From Climacium dendroides (lineage: Eukaryota > Streptophyta > Bryopsida > Hypnales > Climaciaceae), in the NCBI GenBank assembly GCA_950106755.1, contig OX467090.1, forward strand, positions 11,407,489 through 11,471,488: DNA of 64,000 nt. Reading direction: 5' to 3'. Shown one piece after another: positions 1 to 11,754 of this stretch (position 1 is the stretch's first letter; the number at the start of each line of letters is the position of its first letter). Made by a program: the position numbers and the translations under genes. The notes under the pieces were generated by a model. It did no database searches and was not told the DNA's origin. It saw only the letters and a program-made list of their open reading frames with translations.

Positions 1-49
1 TTTGGTGTCATTTGGCGGGATTTTGGAGAATTTGGAGGGATTTGGGAGC

Positions 50-480
50 GATCTCTTGCTCATTTTGGTTTTGGTGAGAGCGTGAACGAGAGTGCTCGAT
101 TTCTTGAAGTGAAGTCAACTTTCGTGTATTTTTGCTCAAGCATTGTCCTCCAGTTGTAGAACGACGGCGGTTGCTATAGTATCAAATATATATCCATTCC
201 TTGAGCTTCGAAGTGCACTAGGCCGTTGCCGAGCGTTTGGGAGACTTTCGGAGAAAGTTTTAAGCAATTTCTTGCTCATTTCGGTGTTGATCTGCGCTTG
301 GAAGGAAATGTTGGATTTCTAATAAGCGGAGTCAATTTTGTTGTGTTTTGGCTCGAGAATTGTGCTCCAGCTACCCAGTGGAGGAATGACAAATGTTGCT
401 TTACTCTCAAATATCAATTCCTTGAGGTTTGAAGTGCAATTGTAGTGATAGGCCTTTGTGAAGCGTTTGGGAGAGTTTGA
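50..480. repeat. Divergent tandem duplication, about 220 bp unit
   Basis: Two diverged direct copies of roughly 220 bp lie side by side. Shared words recur at a steady offset: 'cttgctcattt' at 55 and 272, 'attccttgag' at 196 and 417, and 'agcgtttgggaga' at 234 and 462. Neither copy has a convincing reading frame. The block lies just 5' of a decayed coding region, so it may be an old promoter, leader or intron of that gene. Confidence 0.6.
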
Positions 481-705
481 TGCTTGACGAGCTTGGCTGC
501 GGTGGCTTGTACCGATTTCCAGCACCTGTTTTCCTAGGAATTGGTGTGACGAATTGGGAAGGACTTTACTGCCTTGGAACACAGGTGATCAGTGGCTAAA
601 GGAAATTGCGTGTTTGGGCCAAAATTGTGGCACTTTCACCATTTGCTTATCTCTACCTTCGTGAAGATCGTAAGTAATGTCAAGTACTAGTTCACTACTT
701 TAGGA

Positions 706-1251
706 GGTGAAAGGATACGTGGTGATCCGAGCGTTGGATTCGAGTATTATGCTTGTTGTGGAGGCATTAAGCTTCTTGGGGTGTCACCTTCACTTTTTGC
801 TTCGTTGGAGAACGACAAGCTCTCGCTGAGCGCAATTGGAAATACGACCGGTCGTCAACCTGAGCGTTGAATTCTTGAAGAGTTGGAGAGTATCAGTTTC
901 TTGAAGGTCGGGGATGCACAATTTGTTACCCGGTTGGCGGAAGCAGCTATTCCTTACTTTGAATCGAAGGTTGACCTGATTGAGCGGGTGAGTTCAAGAT
1001 TTCACGCATGAGTCGGCACCTGATGCATTTGGCGCCAAAGTTTGTTGGAAACTCTTTTAACGAAAGTTCTTTGTTTCTTCAATCGATTGTGATGCCGCTA
1101 CAAGGTTTATCGATGTGTTTTCTTCTTTTCCGCAGCTGAGAGAGGCGACCGGATCAGTGAAATGGTGTTGTTGCAGGCTGCAAAGAGAAGAATCAACACT
1201 ACGGTGAAGGGATTTCGGTTGAACTTAAGTAGTAATGACCTTCTATTTCTC
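706..1251 (+). pseudogene. Two-exon coding remnant with an in-frame stop, family not recognised
   Basis: A frame runs open from 706 to 987 apart from one TGA at 868-870. It ends at a good donor (cgg|gtgagt). After an intron with a pyrimidine-rich acceptor (cttttccgcag, with exon start near 1141) the frame continues in phase to 1251, where a second donor (ctc|gtgagt) follows. The translation looks like real protein: the first exon contains KLLGVSPSLFASLEN and VTRLAEAAIPYFESK, and the second contains SEMVLLQAAKRRI. I do not recognise the family. Further coding-like pieces lie downstream at 1868-1987 and about 2041-2131, but I could not join them in frame. The lone stop argues for a pseudogene. 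A non-canonical splice that skips it, or an assembly error, is also possible. It may be the 5' part of the gene whose tail is the coiled-coil ORF at 2547. Confidence 0.5.
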
Positions 1252-2546
1252 GTGAGTTCCGGTTCACATAATTTTTCACTCGTCACTAGGGAGACAATTA
1301 AATTCTATAGACTGTGAGCTGCTATGGTTTCATGTGCCAATGTTGTCGGCTTTCCTTTAGGGAAGGGGTTTCTACTTCTTGTTGAATTACATTATTTCAG
1401 TACCACATTACGAGCTCAGTATGTTTTTTTTTTCCATTAAAACAAGTAAGTGCGGGACACTTGAAGCTCAATCTTTGATAAGTTCTGTGTTCAAGTTCCA
1501 TTGGTATGGAAATTATGCTTAAGTACTTTTCAGGGTAACTCTAGAGGCTTTTGCTGGATCATAGTGTGTATCTAAGGTCCTAAATTCTTGATCCTCATGA
1601 ATTTGATAAAGGCTTGACCGCTTGAGAAGGGGTTTCAAAACTTTCGACCGCTTTTTGGGGCAAAGAAAGTGAAAATTTTCAAAAGTCTTGCACAACGCAA
1701 CTCTGTAGGATTGTCTCTTTGAAAGAGAGGAATTTTTTTGTGTTCAAAAGTGGCGTGAATGTTTTCAACCACGTGGAAAGCCGAAAAGGTCTCCTGAGCT
1801 GCTTGCGGAAAGGATCGTTTTTTCTGAACATAGCATGATGCTGGCCACATTTTAGATGATCAATTAGGCGCGCCAAGTATTCAGGCAGTCTATGAATTTG
1901 ATCTTTGAAGTCTACACCGCTTATTACCGTACCACCCTTGCTTCCATTAAGAAGACTCCGGAGCACGGCATTTTTATTACATCCTGTTAGATAGCTTTGA
2001 ACTTTTTGCTTTTTCTTAAGAAGTGTTGTTGTTCGGATCTGCAGAGGATGTTCCAGAGAAGATTTTGGAGCAATTGATGCATAGAGGTGCAGCATTCTTA
2101 TTACAGGACTGCATACATTTCGTCTACCTCTCCTTCTAAGGTAACCCATTTCTCATCTCCGCGTCTTAAACCATTACTTGATTTGAAAGGGCTTCATATT
2201 GTCTCCTATACTGTGAGCGCGTGGATATACGAAGTATCGTGATCACTACAGCATTTTATCATATTTGCATAAAGAAGTTCCTGCTCGATGCTCAAGATAG
2301 AGTTCCTGATGTAGCAGAGGCCTGTGCATATTTCCGACAGATGGCATTCACTTGGTCTAAATGTACACAGCGTTAGTCAACCACGTCCCATATGTGTAGC
2401 ACCGGGATTCCGTCTTCACGATTTGTACCTCTGCTGAAACTTTGATGCAGTTACCAAGCAAGCACGTATTGCATTTACTTGCATTGGCGAGTCGAAGACC
2501 AACTCTCGGCTGAGAAACACGAGGTTGAAATACTTCGAAGGCGCGA
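1252..2546. other. Region between the remnant and the coiled-coil ORF
   Basis: No complete gene is seen here. Short open stretches look coding-like on the plus strand. The clearest is 1868-1987 (includes EVYTAYYRTTLASIKKTPEH). Another follows the acceptor-like tctgcag near 2040 (includes EKILEQLMHRGAAFLLQDC). Just before 2547 a different frame reads like coiled coil (EDQLSAEKHEVEILRRR, about 2497-2545), so a frameshift may sit close to the ATG at 2547. Confidence 0.35.
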
Positions 2547-4052
2547 ATGGCGATCAACTCGACTCTTCACATCGATCAGGACTGTGATGCACTTCAACAG
2601 TCGATGGCATCCAAAACCTTTGATAAGCAATTTAGTGAGAGGAGGTTCTTTCGAGGCGGACCTAAAGCGCGACTTGTGGAAATTTCTGATCTCTTGTGCG
2701 GAGAATATGTCAGATTCGGATTCGACGACGGAAAACTGCTGAATGAAAAAATCAAGAAACTGGAGCTTGAAAATGGCAGTCTTTCAACTCAAGTGGCAAC
2801 CATGGAAGCGAGAGAGGAGGTCATGAAGGAACGAGTGCAAGAAATGGAACACCATTTGCAAGATTTATCGATCAAAGTAAGAGATGCGGAGGCGCTTACC
2901 ATGGAGCTGCTGCATAAGAATGCCGTTGAAAGCCCGCGAGAATCTCCAAGAGCATTGTGCTCCAACAATCTCCAAGTTGTGTGCAACAAAGAGGACAAGC
3001 GTGAACTTCGAGAACTAGTCGAGAAATTGCAACTACTCTGTGCGAGCCACGAGATAAACTCGTTTCCCGATGATTTCAACGATGAAGCCCCGGGAAATGG
3101 AGAATGCACTAACCCAAAGCTCTTGTGCTGGCGCAACGACCAATGTGCTGAGTGTGTGGACAGCGTTGAGCAGGTTCAAGAGCTTCAAGAGGAGCTTAAG
3201 ATGATATCTGCCAAATTGAAATTCTCCGTAACACAAAGACAAGCCATGAAAGAAGTCATCGCGGCGTCCTCAACCAAGCTGGCTGAGGTGATGACAGAGA
3301 ATGAGAAATTCAAGCAGGATCTCTACGTCGAGCGTCAGCTTGTGCAAGCGCGAGAGAACGATGTTCTCAACCTGGAAACGCGTTTGGAGGCTCTAAGTAC
3401 AAGCAACCAGATGCTCAAGTCTTTGCTGAATCTGAAGAAGCTGGCATTAGAATCAAGAAGGTCTCTCAACTTCACAATGCTGGAGCCCAAGCTATTGGAT
3501 TTGGCAGCCATAGTGAGCGCACAAAACGCTTGTGTGGTTCGACTCTCTATGCAGAACGAAACCCTCGCACGATCGCTCCAGTCCAGGAATCTGGAATGCG
3601 AGCGACAGCAGTTGAAAACTGCAACCGCAATCAAACAGAAGGACGCGGCCATCCGTGCCTTGGAGCAGTTCAAGGAACAAATGGTGGAGTGGGCAACGGA
3701 AATGGACGAGCGAAGCCTACACTACGACACGCTTCAAGAGTGTATTCTGAATCAGAAAGCGAACTTGCGGAATAGCCAATCGCAGTATGATGCCTTGGTC
3801 CAGAGCTTCGAGGAGTTAAAGAAGGATCGCGACCAGTTAGTAGCTTGGCAATCGCACGCACGGACCCAGATAGCGGACTCGGAGAAGGCGCTCAGCGAAC
3901 GCGAGAAGGAGGTCGAAAGCATCAGCCGCGAGGCTCTACACATGAGCCTGGAGGTGGAGCTTTTGCGACGAAGACTACAACAACTCGACGAGGATGTCCT
4001 GTTCAAGGAAGGTCAAATCTCTATTCTGCGAAGTAGTTGGGAAGAAGAATAA
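2547..4052 (+). CDS. Long coiled-coil protein, 501 residues, family not recognised
   Basis: This is a single uninterrupted frame of 501 codons, the longest in the window. Residues 1-55 are non-helical and basic (KQFSERRFFRGG). From about residue 70 to the end the protein is almost wholly heptad-like and rich in E, K, Q, L and R, as in coiled-coil filament, motor-tail or tether proteins. Two breaks are visible: an S/P-rich spot (ESPRESPRA, near residue 130) and a cysteine cluster (CWRNDQCAEC, near residue 205). No motor, kinase or membrane segment is present. The start is the first ATG after an in-frame TGA at 2526. A coiled-coil-like frame just upstream in another phase suggests the true protein could be longer or that an indel is present. 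AATAAA-type signals follow the stop directly. A kinesin or other cytoskeletal tail is a guess only. Confidence 0.6.
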   Translation: MAINSTLHIDQDCDALQQSMASKTFDKQFSERRFFRGGPKARLVEISDLLCGEYVRFGFDDGKLLNEKIKKLELENGSLSTQVATMEAREEVMKERVQEMEHHLQDLSIKVRDAEALTMELLHKNAVESPRESPRALCSNNLQVVCNKEDKRELRELVEKLQLLCASHEINSFPDDFNDEAPGNGECTNPKLLCWRNDQCAECVDSVEQVQELQEELKMISAKLKFSVTQRQAMKEVIAASSTKLAEVMTENEKFKQDLYVERQLVQARENDVLNLETRLEALSTSNQMLKSLLNLKKLALESRRSLNFTMLEPKLLDLAAIVSAQNACVVRLSMQNETLARSLQSRNLECERQQLKTATAIKQKDAAIRALEQFKEQMVEWATEMDERSLHYDTLQECILNQKANLRNSQSQYDALVQSFEELKKDRDQLVAWQSHARTQIADSEKALSEREKEVESISREALHMSLEVELLRRRLQQLDEDVLFKEGQISILRSSWEEE

Positions 4053-5526
4053 ATAAAAGCCTTTCCAGTCAGTGGACTATCAGGAGCACTGCCGACGATG
4101 AAGCTTTACCCAGAACACATCATCTCACGAGTAGATTTTAACATCCTAACGTCCCTCGGTGACACATCTCGAATGGGTATGAACCCTCTTTTGGTCCCTT
4201 GTTTGAAACGCCCCCTTCCAGTTGAGCACTCCCTCTCTCTCTCTGAGGCACAGTGTGTACCCCAGGGTGGTGGCCAGATCGTACTATCGGTATTACTGCC
4301 AGTCCGGAGAACGGCAGTCCTGGCTCTCGACTTTCGAAGCAATTGTACCGCACCGATCCAGCCAATTGGAGAAGCGTTCTCCTGGCAGGAAACTGAATCC
4401 AGCCTCGACTGTTGGTTCACTCTGTTGACTGCAAAACAGTTGTAACCAACCCATGAAGACAACATGTGAAAACTGCAGACAACATGTATCGTGCACCGGT
4501 CTTTACCTTTGATGTATTCAAGAATGTCCTCGATGCGACTCATGGTAGAAGCGAGCGTACGGCGTCAGCGGGGCTGGAATTGTTTTGGCTCCCTTTTTTT
4601 CCCCGAATTGTATGATACAAGAGCAACCACGTGAGTGGCTCTGCTCCCATTCCCTGGCGTTTGCAGAGTTTTTGCGATCACAACGTAGCATCCACTTGTA
4701 TATTACAATGTTCCATATTGTACTTTTATCAGCGGAGTAGCAGAAATCAGCTCAGTAGTTGAAGTAGACAGGCCCCAACATAACAGTGACAAGATTTTGG
4801 TCTCTAGAGAATTTTCCCGTCTTTCATAACAACGATGTGGAGGAAAGTGACTTGGGGGCTAGAGTTCATATCCTCTACTGACCCTGCTTTTGTTGTGGAA
4901 AACAGTGCGCATTTATAATATGAATCAGATAATGCTCAACAGCTGCGACGCTGGAGAGCATTATGAGCCATAAATGCCAAGTCTTAATGGTTCATCAGAA
5001 CTCTCTGTATTCGTACTTTTCTCAAACGGAAGGGTGTAGAACGACAGTTTGTTGTATCCGTAATAACTTTCCTGACAAAACCACTGCAATGATGAGAAAT
5101 CTGCCTTGAAAACCACACTTTGCCGTTATTATGACAATCGTTTTGCAACCTTGATATGTGGTTGGGTAAACTGCTCAAATTGTCATTACAGTTTAGATGT
5201 TTTCATCTACTTGTTCTCTTCTACCTGTTTCTATTGTTACTGTCTTCCTCCAAACGCTAATATCTTCTTTTTTAACATCTGCATTGACAAATTCTGTACA
5301 AGGACATTCCTGGAGTGATGATGGAGAAGGAAGAGAGCTTAGCAAAGGGCTCCTACTGAAGCCGAGTTCAACGTAGGGAGCGAAAGTTCACTTTTTCTCT
5401 AACTTGTGCACTTTGCAAAACTGAGATGCGCGGCGAGATGTGGATGGATGCAAAAGGGAGGAAACGAGCGAACAGATCTCTCTTTTCATTAACAGCTAGA
5501 GCTAAACGCTGCAGAAGGGTAGCTCC
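4053..5526. other. Convergent intergenic region
   Basis: This is the shared 3' region of the coiled-coil ORF (+) and the methylesterase gene (-). It holds the 3' UTRs and has mixed composition. A 145-codon antisense frame at 4106-4543 has no family likeness. I see no repeat or RNA gene here. Confidence 0.5.
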
Positions 5527-7750
5527 CTAGAATTTCTCATTGATGTGCGCAATCTCAAGGAAGAGCCGGTGCAGTGACTGAGGTTTCGAAAAGAACGGGC
5601 AGTGGTCGCTGCCTCGCAGGGTGAAGACGCGTTCCGGCGGATTCTCCTCGATGACTGTGTGTTGGGCTGGGAACGGTATGGCTTGATCTGCCGTGGTGGA
5701 GATGTAGAACCGCCTCACCGTGCCGTAGTTCGTTTGCGTCAACAAAAGCTTCTCCATGGCTGGAGCGAACGGCGTTGCTCGCATCGAGTGCGTTGCCAAG
5801 GCCACGTCCTGCAACAGATTTTTGGCCACGATTGGAAGTTGAAAGCAGTTCTGGCCGGGCATGCAAGCAAAAAATACACTGCGCTGATTTATCTTATTAG
5901 TGAGCCGGAGCGTCAAGTCTGTGTCATTAGAAAAAAGGAATTGGGTTTAAATTAATAATAATTGGGTACAGTAATAATTTTCCACTCACTGCAATTGATG
6001 CCGTGAACACCCACAGATTAGCTCACATGGGAGACTCTTGGGATATACACAGGGAATGTTCACTGACGAGTTGCAATTTGAGAGGGTTGAGTGCAAGGAT
6101 TACCTTCGCTGGGCAGGTGTTGAAGAAAAGATCCGCAGTTAAGCTTTTGTCGAACGTAAGTGCAGTGGGTGGTTTCCTTCTTCCGTGTCCATATATAAAT
6201 TTTTGAGCCTTGGCCATGAGAGCGTCCGGATTTTGCACCTACGCAGTGATACTTGGCCATTAATTATGAAAGAAGTTCGAATCTACGTGAAATAGCATAT
6301 TACCACAGAAACGCAGGAGATACATCGATAGTAAGGACTGCGCTTTTTAAAAGATACTTACCCGCCGCAGGTGTGGGTAAGAAGATGCTACGGATTTTCT
6401 ACACATTTTCGATTTCCAAGTGCAATTTCAACTCGGCCAAAGATAATTGAAGGATTTGAGTAAGCTTACATGCTTCTGCAGAATATCAAAGGCGCTTTGG
6501 TTATTGCTGACCATAGTTGCTGCAATGAAGATAGCCTTGGAAATCAGTCCTGGGAAGCACTCCATCGCATACGAGATGCATGCACCCCCTATGCTGTGAC
6601 CTACCAGGATTACCTATCAAAAAATACGACACCCTGGTTAGAGCATGAGCACTAAAACATAAATGGTTGTTCTTCTGCACTCCATTTTGCTTCGAGTTTC
6701 TGTACACCGGTGCCGCAATATATGTCTACTATGCTGATCGGTCTAGCTTGAAAATTGACACCCAATAATCAGGGCAAATGAGTGAAGAAAGAACTCAGTG
6801 AACAAGGCATTCATGTACGACTTCAAACTTCCGGCATTTGAGGCTGGTCCTATAAAGTTCTTCATAGTAGCATTGAGTCAAGCGAAAGAAAGGATGTGGC
6901 AATCGCGAACTCCAGAGAAATCGTATCATGGAAGTGGTTTGACATTCAACCTTTTCGTGGCCCGTTGTAGATTCAATTTTTTTCAAGACATCCAGAAGAG
7001 GCTTTGAATATTGCTGAAGGCTTGTGATACGATTGGGGTCTGTTGGCTCGATGCCAGAGCCCATTAGGTCAATTGCAGTGGCCTTGAAGCCGGAGTCCTC
7101 AAGCAAAGCTATCGATTTGTACCAACACCATGCTCCTAGACCTCCTCCGTGCACCAGTACGAAATGTGTACTTTCCAGGTTCACATCCATGTACCTATCC
7201 TGAAATTCAACGAAATTGTAAGTTCAGGACCAAGTAGAGCAACCAGGTCATGCAGGAACTCCAACAGAGCTGATATGAGTTCAAGTGTTCAGGATATCCA
7301 GAGCTTATCATCAAATTAAAATGACGATGTAAGAAACGAACGACATTACTGACAGTTGATTTGCAAGTTACGCATGTAACATGAGAAGCAAACGGAAACT
7401 GCAGAAGTGAACTGAACCTTTCTTAGGTGCATAGATGGTACGGGGTCGAGCAAGGAGTCAATGTCTCTCCGAACTTGAGTACTGTAGCTCCTTGAAAAAT
7501 CGAGCCTCCCATAATTTGCCCTTCCAGAGTAACTGTGTCTAGGGGGGTCTATAGAAGTCTCTTGAAGCATTTTGCTCTGCGAACTCAAACTAGCGATGTA
7601 TAGCTCATGCTTTGCCATTACCATTGCCTGGTCCCTGATTGTTTGCTCATCCAGACCTCCTGTTTTATTGGAACCTTGCTTCAGGCACTCTTTAGGCTTC
7701 TTGTCACCCTGCTTCTTTTTGAAACGAATGCGCGTAAATTGATTCCCCAT
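5527..7750 (-). CDS. Alpha/beta hydrolase, plant methylesterase (MES11-14 type), five exons
   Basis: The predicted enzyme hydrolyses small methyl esters, as plant MES/SABP2 proteins do for methylated hormones. Exons on the minus strand are 7750-7418, 7199-6951, 6613-6470, 6238-6104 and 5808-5527. All junctions are phase 0 with GT/AG ends, giving 380 residues. Seen in the protein: an N-terminal MGN (possible myristoylation) followed by a basic, Ser-rich extension of about 110 residues, as in the longer MES11-14 subgroup that is often predicted to be chloroplastic; the oxyanion-hole region VLVHGGGLGAWCW (125-137); the nucleophile elbow GHSIGG (Ser201); Asp328 in TTADQAIP; and His356 in GSDHCPFF. 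The triad is complete, so catalysis is expected. The start is the ATG at 7750; an upstream TTG frame extension is not used. The exact substrate cannot be told from sequence. Confidence 0.9.
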
Positions 7751-8725
7751 CGTTAGTGATGTGAAAGCTTCTACAGCCAAGCTGCCGATTTGGAGCTCTA
7801 ATCACGAGCCAAGTTCTATGCTTTATCTCATCTGCAACACGCAGGCCCGGTCATTTCATTGCAGTAACAAAAGACGACAATCTCAGATCGAGATAGGTAG
7901 ATAAACATCAGAACATTCCAGATGGCAAACATTTCATCCAACTCGAATGAAGTATTTCGCATGTTTTCGGAACTTTGACAACTTAATTTAACCAAACTCT
8001 GGGGAAAAAGGATTGCCGACTAGAAATATCCACCAGAAAACAGAGATCAAGGATTTGAAAGTAGAGAGTTATGACTTGGCTTGCCTCAGCACAGTTAGCT
8101 GCGGGGTCGGATACTTCAACTATCCTGAAATGCTAACTCCCAAAAGCATTGTCTGGAAGCAGATTTGGTTTGTATGGTCTAAGCTATGGACGTGTCTATG
8201 AGAAGAAGAGAAAAAACGAGCTAAAATCTACTGACAAGATTATTAAGCTATGAACCATGTAATTCTGTTTCTTTAGACAAATCGCTACTACATGACGGAA
8301 AACACTTGATAAAATTCGGGTATGGTGGTTCACTATTTGGGCAAAGCCTCACTGCTCTCTAGCCTACTTCGGATTCGCAAGATACGAGCTAATAATCACA
8401 AGTGAACATGTGAGGTTGATTGAAGGAATTCTGTGTGCCTACATACATCACATACATATCGAACCAAGGCCCGAACTAAGACTTTCATAAAAAATGCAAC
8501 AAAATTTGTGAGAAAAGAGAACGCGTTAGTGGCTCGAGGCCACAGAACAAGGTGCATTAGGTTTTCTAGGAGCGAGAATTCGAGATAGAAACTGAAGGTG
8601 CACCTTTGAATACGAATATTGTGAATATACGTACCTCATGCAGCCATAAATTTGTAATCATCCTCCTTAAATTGCAAAGACAATGCTCTCTTCAGAAACG
8701 GAAGTGTACGTAATGAATATGCTGG
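7751..8725. other. Upstream region of the methylesterase gene
   Basis: This is the likely promoter and 5' leader of the minus-strand methylesterase. It is moderately AT-rich. I see no repeat, second gene or clear TATA box that I would defend. Confidence 0.4.
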
Positions 8726-9633
8726 TCAGTTACTAGGTCCCACACACGCTACGCCATAAAGTTTCTCAAAGAATACCGTCTCTGTTGATTGGCAATGAAG
8801 TAGCGCCTCGCAGTCGCCATGCTTCGTCAGATCTGTCCAGTACAATGCCGCAATTCTCAAGAGAATTCCCATTATCAGCTCATAACCATCGGTGAAGCCT
8901 CGAGAGTGTTCTCGTACAGCCTATAACTATTCACCTCCACCGCGACCAACTCAGTGGACTCACCAGTCCCACTGTAGACATTCTGAAAGTCGATCATAGC
9001 AACATAACACCTGCCTTATTGTCGCGAATAGCAAAGAGTACTCTTCACGACCCTATCTCCTGGAGCATAATTTTCAGGGAGGCTGGCAGCATTGGTAATG
9101 ATTATTCGGTGGAAGACAGTGAAAAATGCCTCCGTCAATACTAACGCCTTGTCGTCGCCACTCCAGTTACCGCTGTAACTATACCACAAGTTCACCTCGT
9201 AGCTCTTGCCTCCAGTCTCACAAACTAGCTTGAACTTGTTCGAGACGTTGCCAAATTGCTCCTCTCAATCCTATTCACCACTTCCCCTGCATGTCGAGCT
9301 CCTGCGAAATGCTCCTTACAAAATCCAAAACTCCCATCGCTAATGCTGTTGTCAGCACTTGCATCACAAGCCACCTGCGGTGCTCTTAACGCCACCAGCG
9401 AGAACTTTCAGCACCTGCAGAGAAATCAAAGAAACTCTATGATTAGTGACCTTCCCAAAACGAACAGCTGACATGCAGGCGTACTAAGACTGCTGAGTCC
9501 TGTCAGATGTCTGATCGGTTACTGCGACACTTGATTTCATCTTCCACTCGACGCTTTCTAAAAGCTGCGAGTCTTTTGCAGTCGTTTTAACAGCTCTTGC
9601 AGCCAGTTCTTGCAGCACCGTATACATAAGCAT
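8726..9633 (-). pseudogene. Decayed protein gene with several frame breaks, part cystatin-like
   Basis: Minus-strand coding-like pieces follow each other in changing frames. First is a short ATG frame at 9633-9484 (VLQELAARAVKTTAKDSQLL). Next is a piece starting near 9374 behind a CAG acceptor (FAGARHAGEVVNRIERSN). After a frame shift near 9260 comes a piece with FKLVCETGGKSYEVNLWYS. It continues past a TAA near 9015 into GRCYVAMIDFQNVYSG, and then after another shift near 8920 into DGYELIMGILLRIAALYWTD, stopping at 8726. The pair ARHAGEVVN and KFKLVCETGGKSYEVNLW resembles the helix and following strands of phytocystatins, but the Gln-x-Val-x-Gly loop is missing. Base composition is more GC-rich than the flanks, as in exons. 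At least two frameshifts and one stop make it a pseudogene, unless unusual introns or sequencing errors are involved. Confidence 0.4.
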
Positions 9634-10390
9634 CACTAAGTAACACGCAAACGAGTTCTTCGCGTAACCGAGCGCACTTGACTAGAAATTACAGAAGCCA
9701 CCGCGCGCCTCCACTCTTAATCCCCAAAATGTCCCGGTATCACAGCAACAGAAAATGAAACCTCCGCCTCTCCATAACGACTAACCTCCACTCTCGCCTC
9801 TAGCTCTCTCTCTCTTCCACATGATCACCTGACGTAACTTGAAATTCAAATCTCCGCGCGCTACTAATGCAAGATGATCGCGTACATTAAGAAAATCATC
9901 ACGTACATTTAAAATTCTGTTGGCGTTACGCATTCGAAACTTCCGTCCATGGCCGAGTGCACACCATAATTATTGAATGCTCGCGCCACGCTAACCACCA
10001 AGCGGACATACGCAACGACGAGGCTTGATTAGGCCATTAATGTCCCAAGAAGGTTCTTAATGCAACTCGCAGTTGCGCTTTGAATGCGTACAAAGCACAC
10101 ACTCGAAGATGCTCTTGCCTCTGGCGCTCCTTCTACAGTCCTACTAACAAACAGGCAGAGAGCCAAGCCTGTTACGGGGGCAATCTACTTGGGGATACTG
10201 AGCTCCTGTTGTAGAGTTATAACAACGCAGCTGCAGCTCCCTGCCACTGTGTCCAGGCTCCAGACGCCAGGCAGAGTCTACGATGGTGGCAGGGCTTCAT
10301 TCATCCGGGTCCTCCTCATCCATGGGATCCGTCCGTCGGTCGTTCATCTATTGTCACGTTCATCCGATGCATTCGAAGGGATGAAGGTTT
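9634..10390. other. Intergenic region, no gene supported
   Basis: The composition is gene-like and mixed up to about 10390, where AT-rich repeats begin. A 102-codon frame at 10084-10392 has no family likeness. This may be the promoter side of the decayed gene. Confidence 0.35.
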
Positions 10391-10690
10391 GAGGGGCAGA
10401 GTACCCTCGAAGGACGTGGCCCCTATGACCAAGGTAGTCACCAAAATATTCCAATTAACCCTTAAAGGATGGGCCTATGACCATGGAAATCATCCCTTTT
10501 GGCATTGTGTAAATAGTTGGTTTAAAAAAAAAATCCTAAAGCATTCATTGGAAGTCAAATTACTATGCAAGACCTCTCTTTTTCATGCAAAAATTTCAAG
10601 GATGAGTAGTTGCACTTTTATCCTACATACAAGGATTCTCTGTCATTCATCAACCATAAAATGGCCGCAATGTTGTTTATGAGTTAAGGT
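10391..10690 (+). repeat. Dispersed non-coding repeat, family F copy
   Basis: The block holds 'accatggaaatcatccc', 'gcattcattggaagtcaaat', a 'gcaagacct' word and 'gttgcacttttatcctac' in fixed order. The same order recurs at 17271-17570 and 56310-56520 in diverged form. It has no coding capacity. The copy at 56.3 kb appears inserted into another repeat, which supports past mobility. Confidence 0.55.
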
Positions 10691-11394
10691 GGATCAAGTT
10701 ATTACCACCCAAATTTGCTATGTAGGTCCCATGTGCGAGATGGCAAAAATATGTAAGATGATATATTTTTTTAAAGATTGAAAAGTTGGAGAGAAACCAT
10801 TTGCAAGTAGAATGAAGACCTTATAAGAAGAAATTAATCACATTATGACAAAAATAAGTGGAAGCATTAAAAAATCCACGATATTTTCAAATTTTTGCAA
10901 AAAAATGAAAATTTTATGGCTTATAGAAGATACGTGATTTCATGTCTAAAAAGGATTGAATATTCAATTCCAAATAAGTTGGTAAAAGTTATGGAGAGCC
11001 TTCTTTTGCAAACAATGAAGGTACTAGAAAAAACATAAAAAATCATCTTTTACTCTCAATTTTGAATTTTTCTAATAAAATAAAAACGTAAGATATTAAT
11101 TGTTTACTAGAATATTTTCACCATTGTTTTACCTTACATGCTCTAGCACCCAATTTTTGGATGATGAATAGATTCATATTCTTATTTCTTTTTTGTTGTT
11201 GCTTGGATGAAGGCCATTCTAATTTGTGGAGATACTTTATCAAGTTTCTGTCCTATCTATCAATTGGATTTGTTAAAAATCATTATTGATGAGCATTTTG
11301 ATCTTGCTTTGGAGATGAGTATTTTGAAGTAGTTTTGGGTATACCAGTGTACCTCCACAAAAGATACTACTTTTGATTTATCGATATTGACTGG

Positions 11395-11705
11395 TATGTC
11401 AAGGGGATACACCCAAAATAGTTGCACATTGCCTAAAATCGTCATCATCACTTTGTACACATCTCCAAAATCAATATGTACCTATGTGGAAGAAACGATT
11501 TTAGAACATTTACCAAAATGCACTTCACCCCCTTTATAACTTTTGCATATGCAACATTTAAGTATTGTGTTCTTTGATGCGCTGTAGGAACCTCTTTTCA
11601 CTTGCCAACAAGAAAATAGAAAATTTTGGTCAATTTAATAATAGTAACAAAGCACAATAGTAAAAAGTGTCGGTTTGGAGGGTACTCACTTTGCTTTTAA
11701 AAAAG
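11395..11705 (+). repeat. Dispersed non-coding repeat, family G copy
   Basis: The order 'acacccaaaat', 'tgtacacatctccaa', 'gaagaaac', 'cacttgccaacaagaaaat', 'gcacaatag' and 'ggagggt' is shared with two adjacent copies at about 27530-27830 and 27910-28200. No reading frame is conserved between the copies. Confidence 0.55.
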
Positions 11706-11754
11706 AAGAAGTTGTGGTAGCCATTATAATTGGCATGATCTATATATACATCTA

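Noticed and set aside
1679..2149. 156-codon minus-strand frame
   Set aside because: No domain likeness. The plus strand over the same region shows coding-like pieces and splice-like sites, so it is probably a shadow frame.
4106..4543. 145-codon minus-strand frame beginning MSRIEDILEYIK with a donor-like site
   Set aside because: No second exon was found before the convergent coiled-coil gene, and the rest of the frame is not protein-like.
10084..10392. 102-codon plus-strand frame
   Set aside because: No conserved motif, no splice context, and it ends at the edge of a dispersed repeat.
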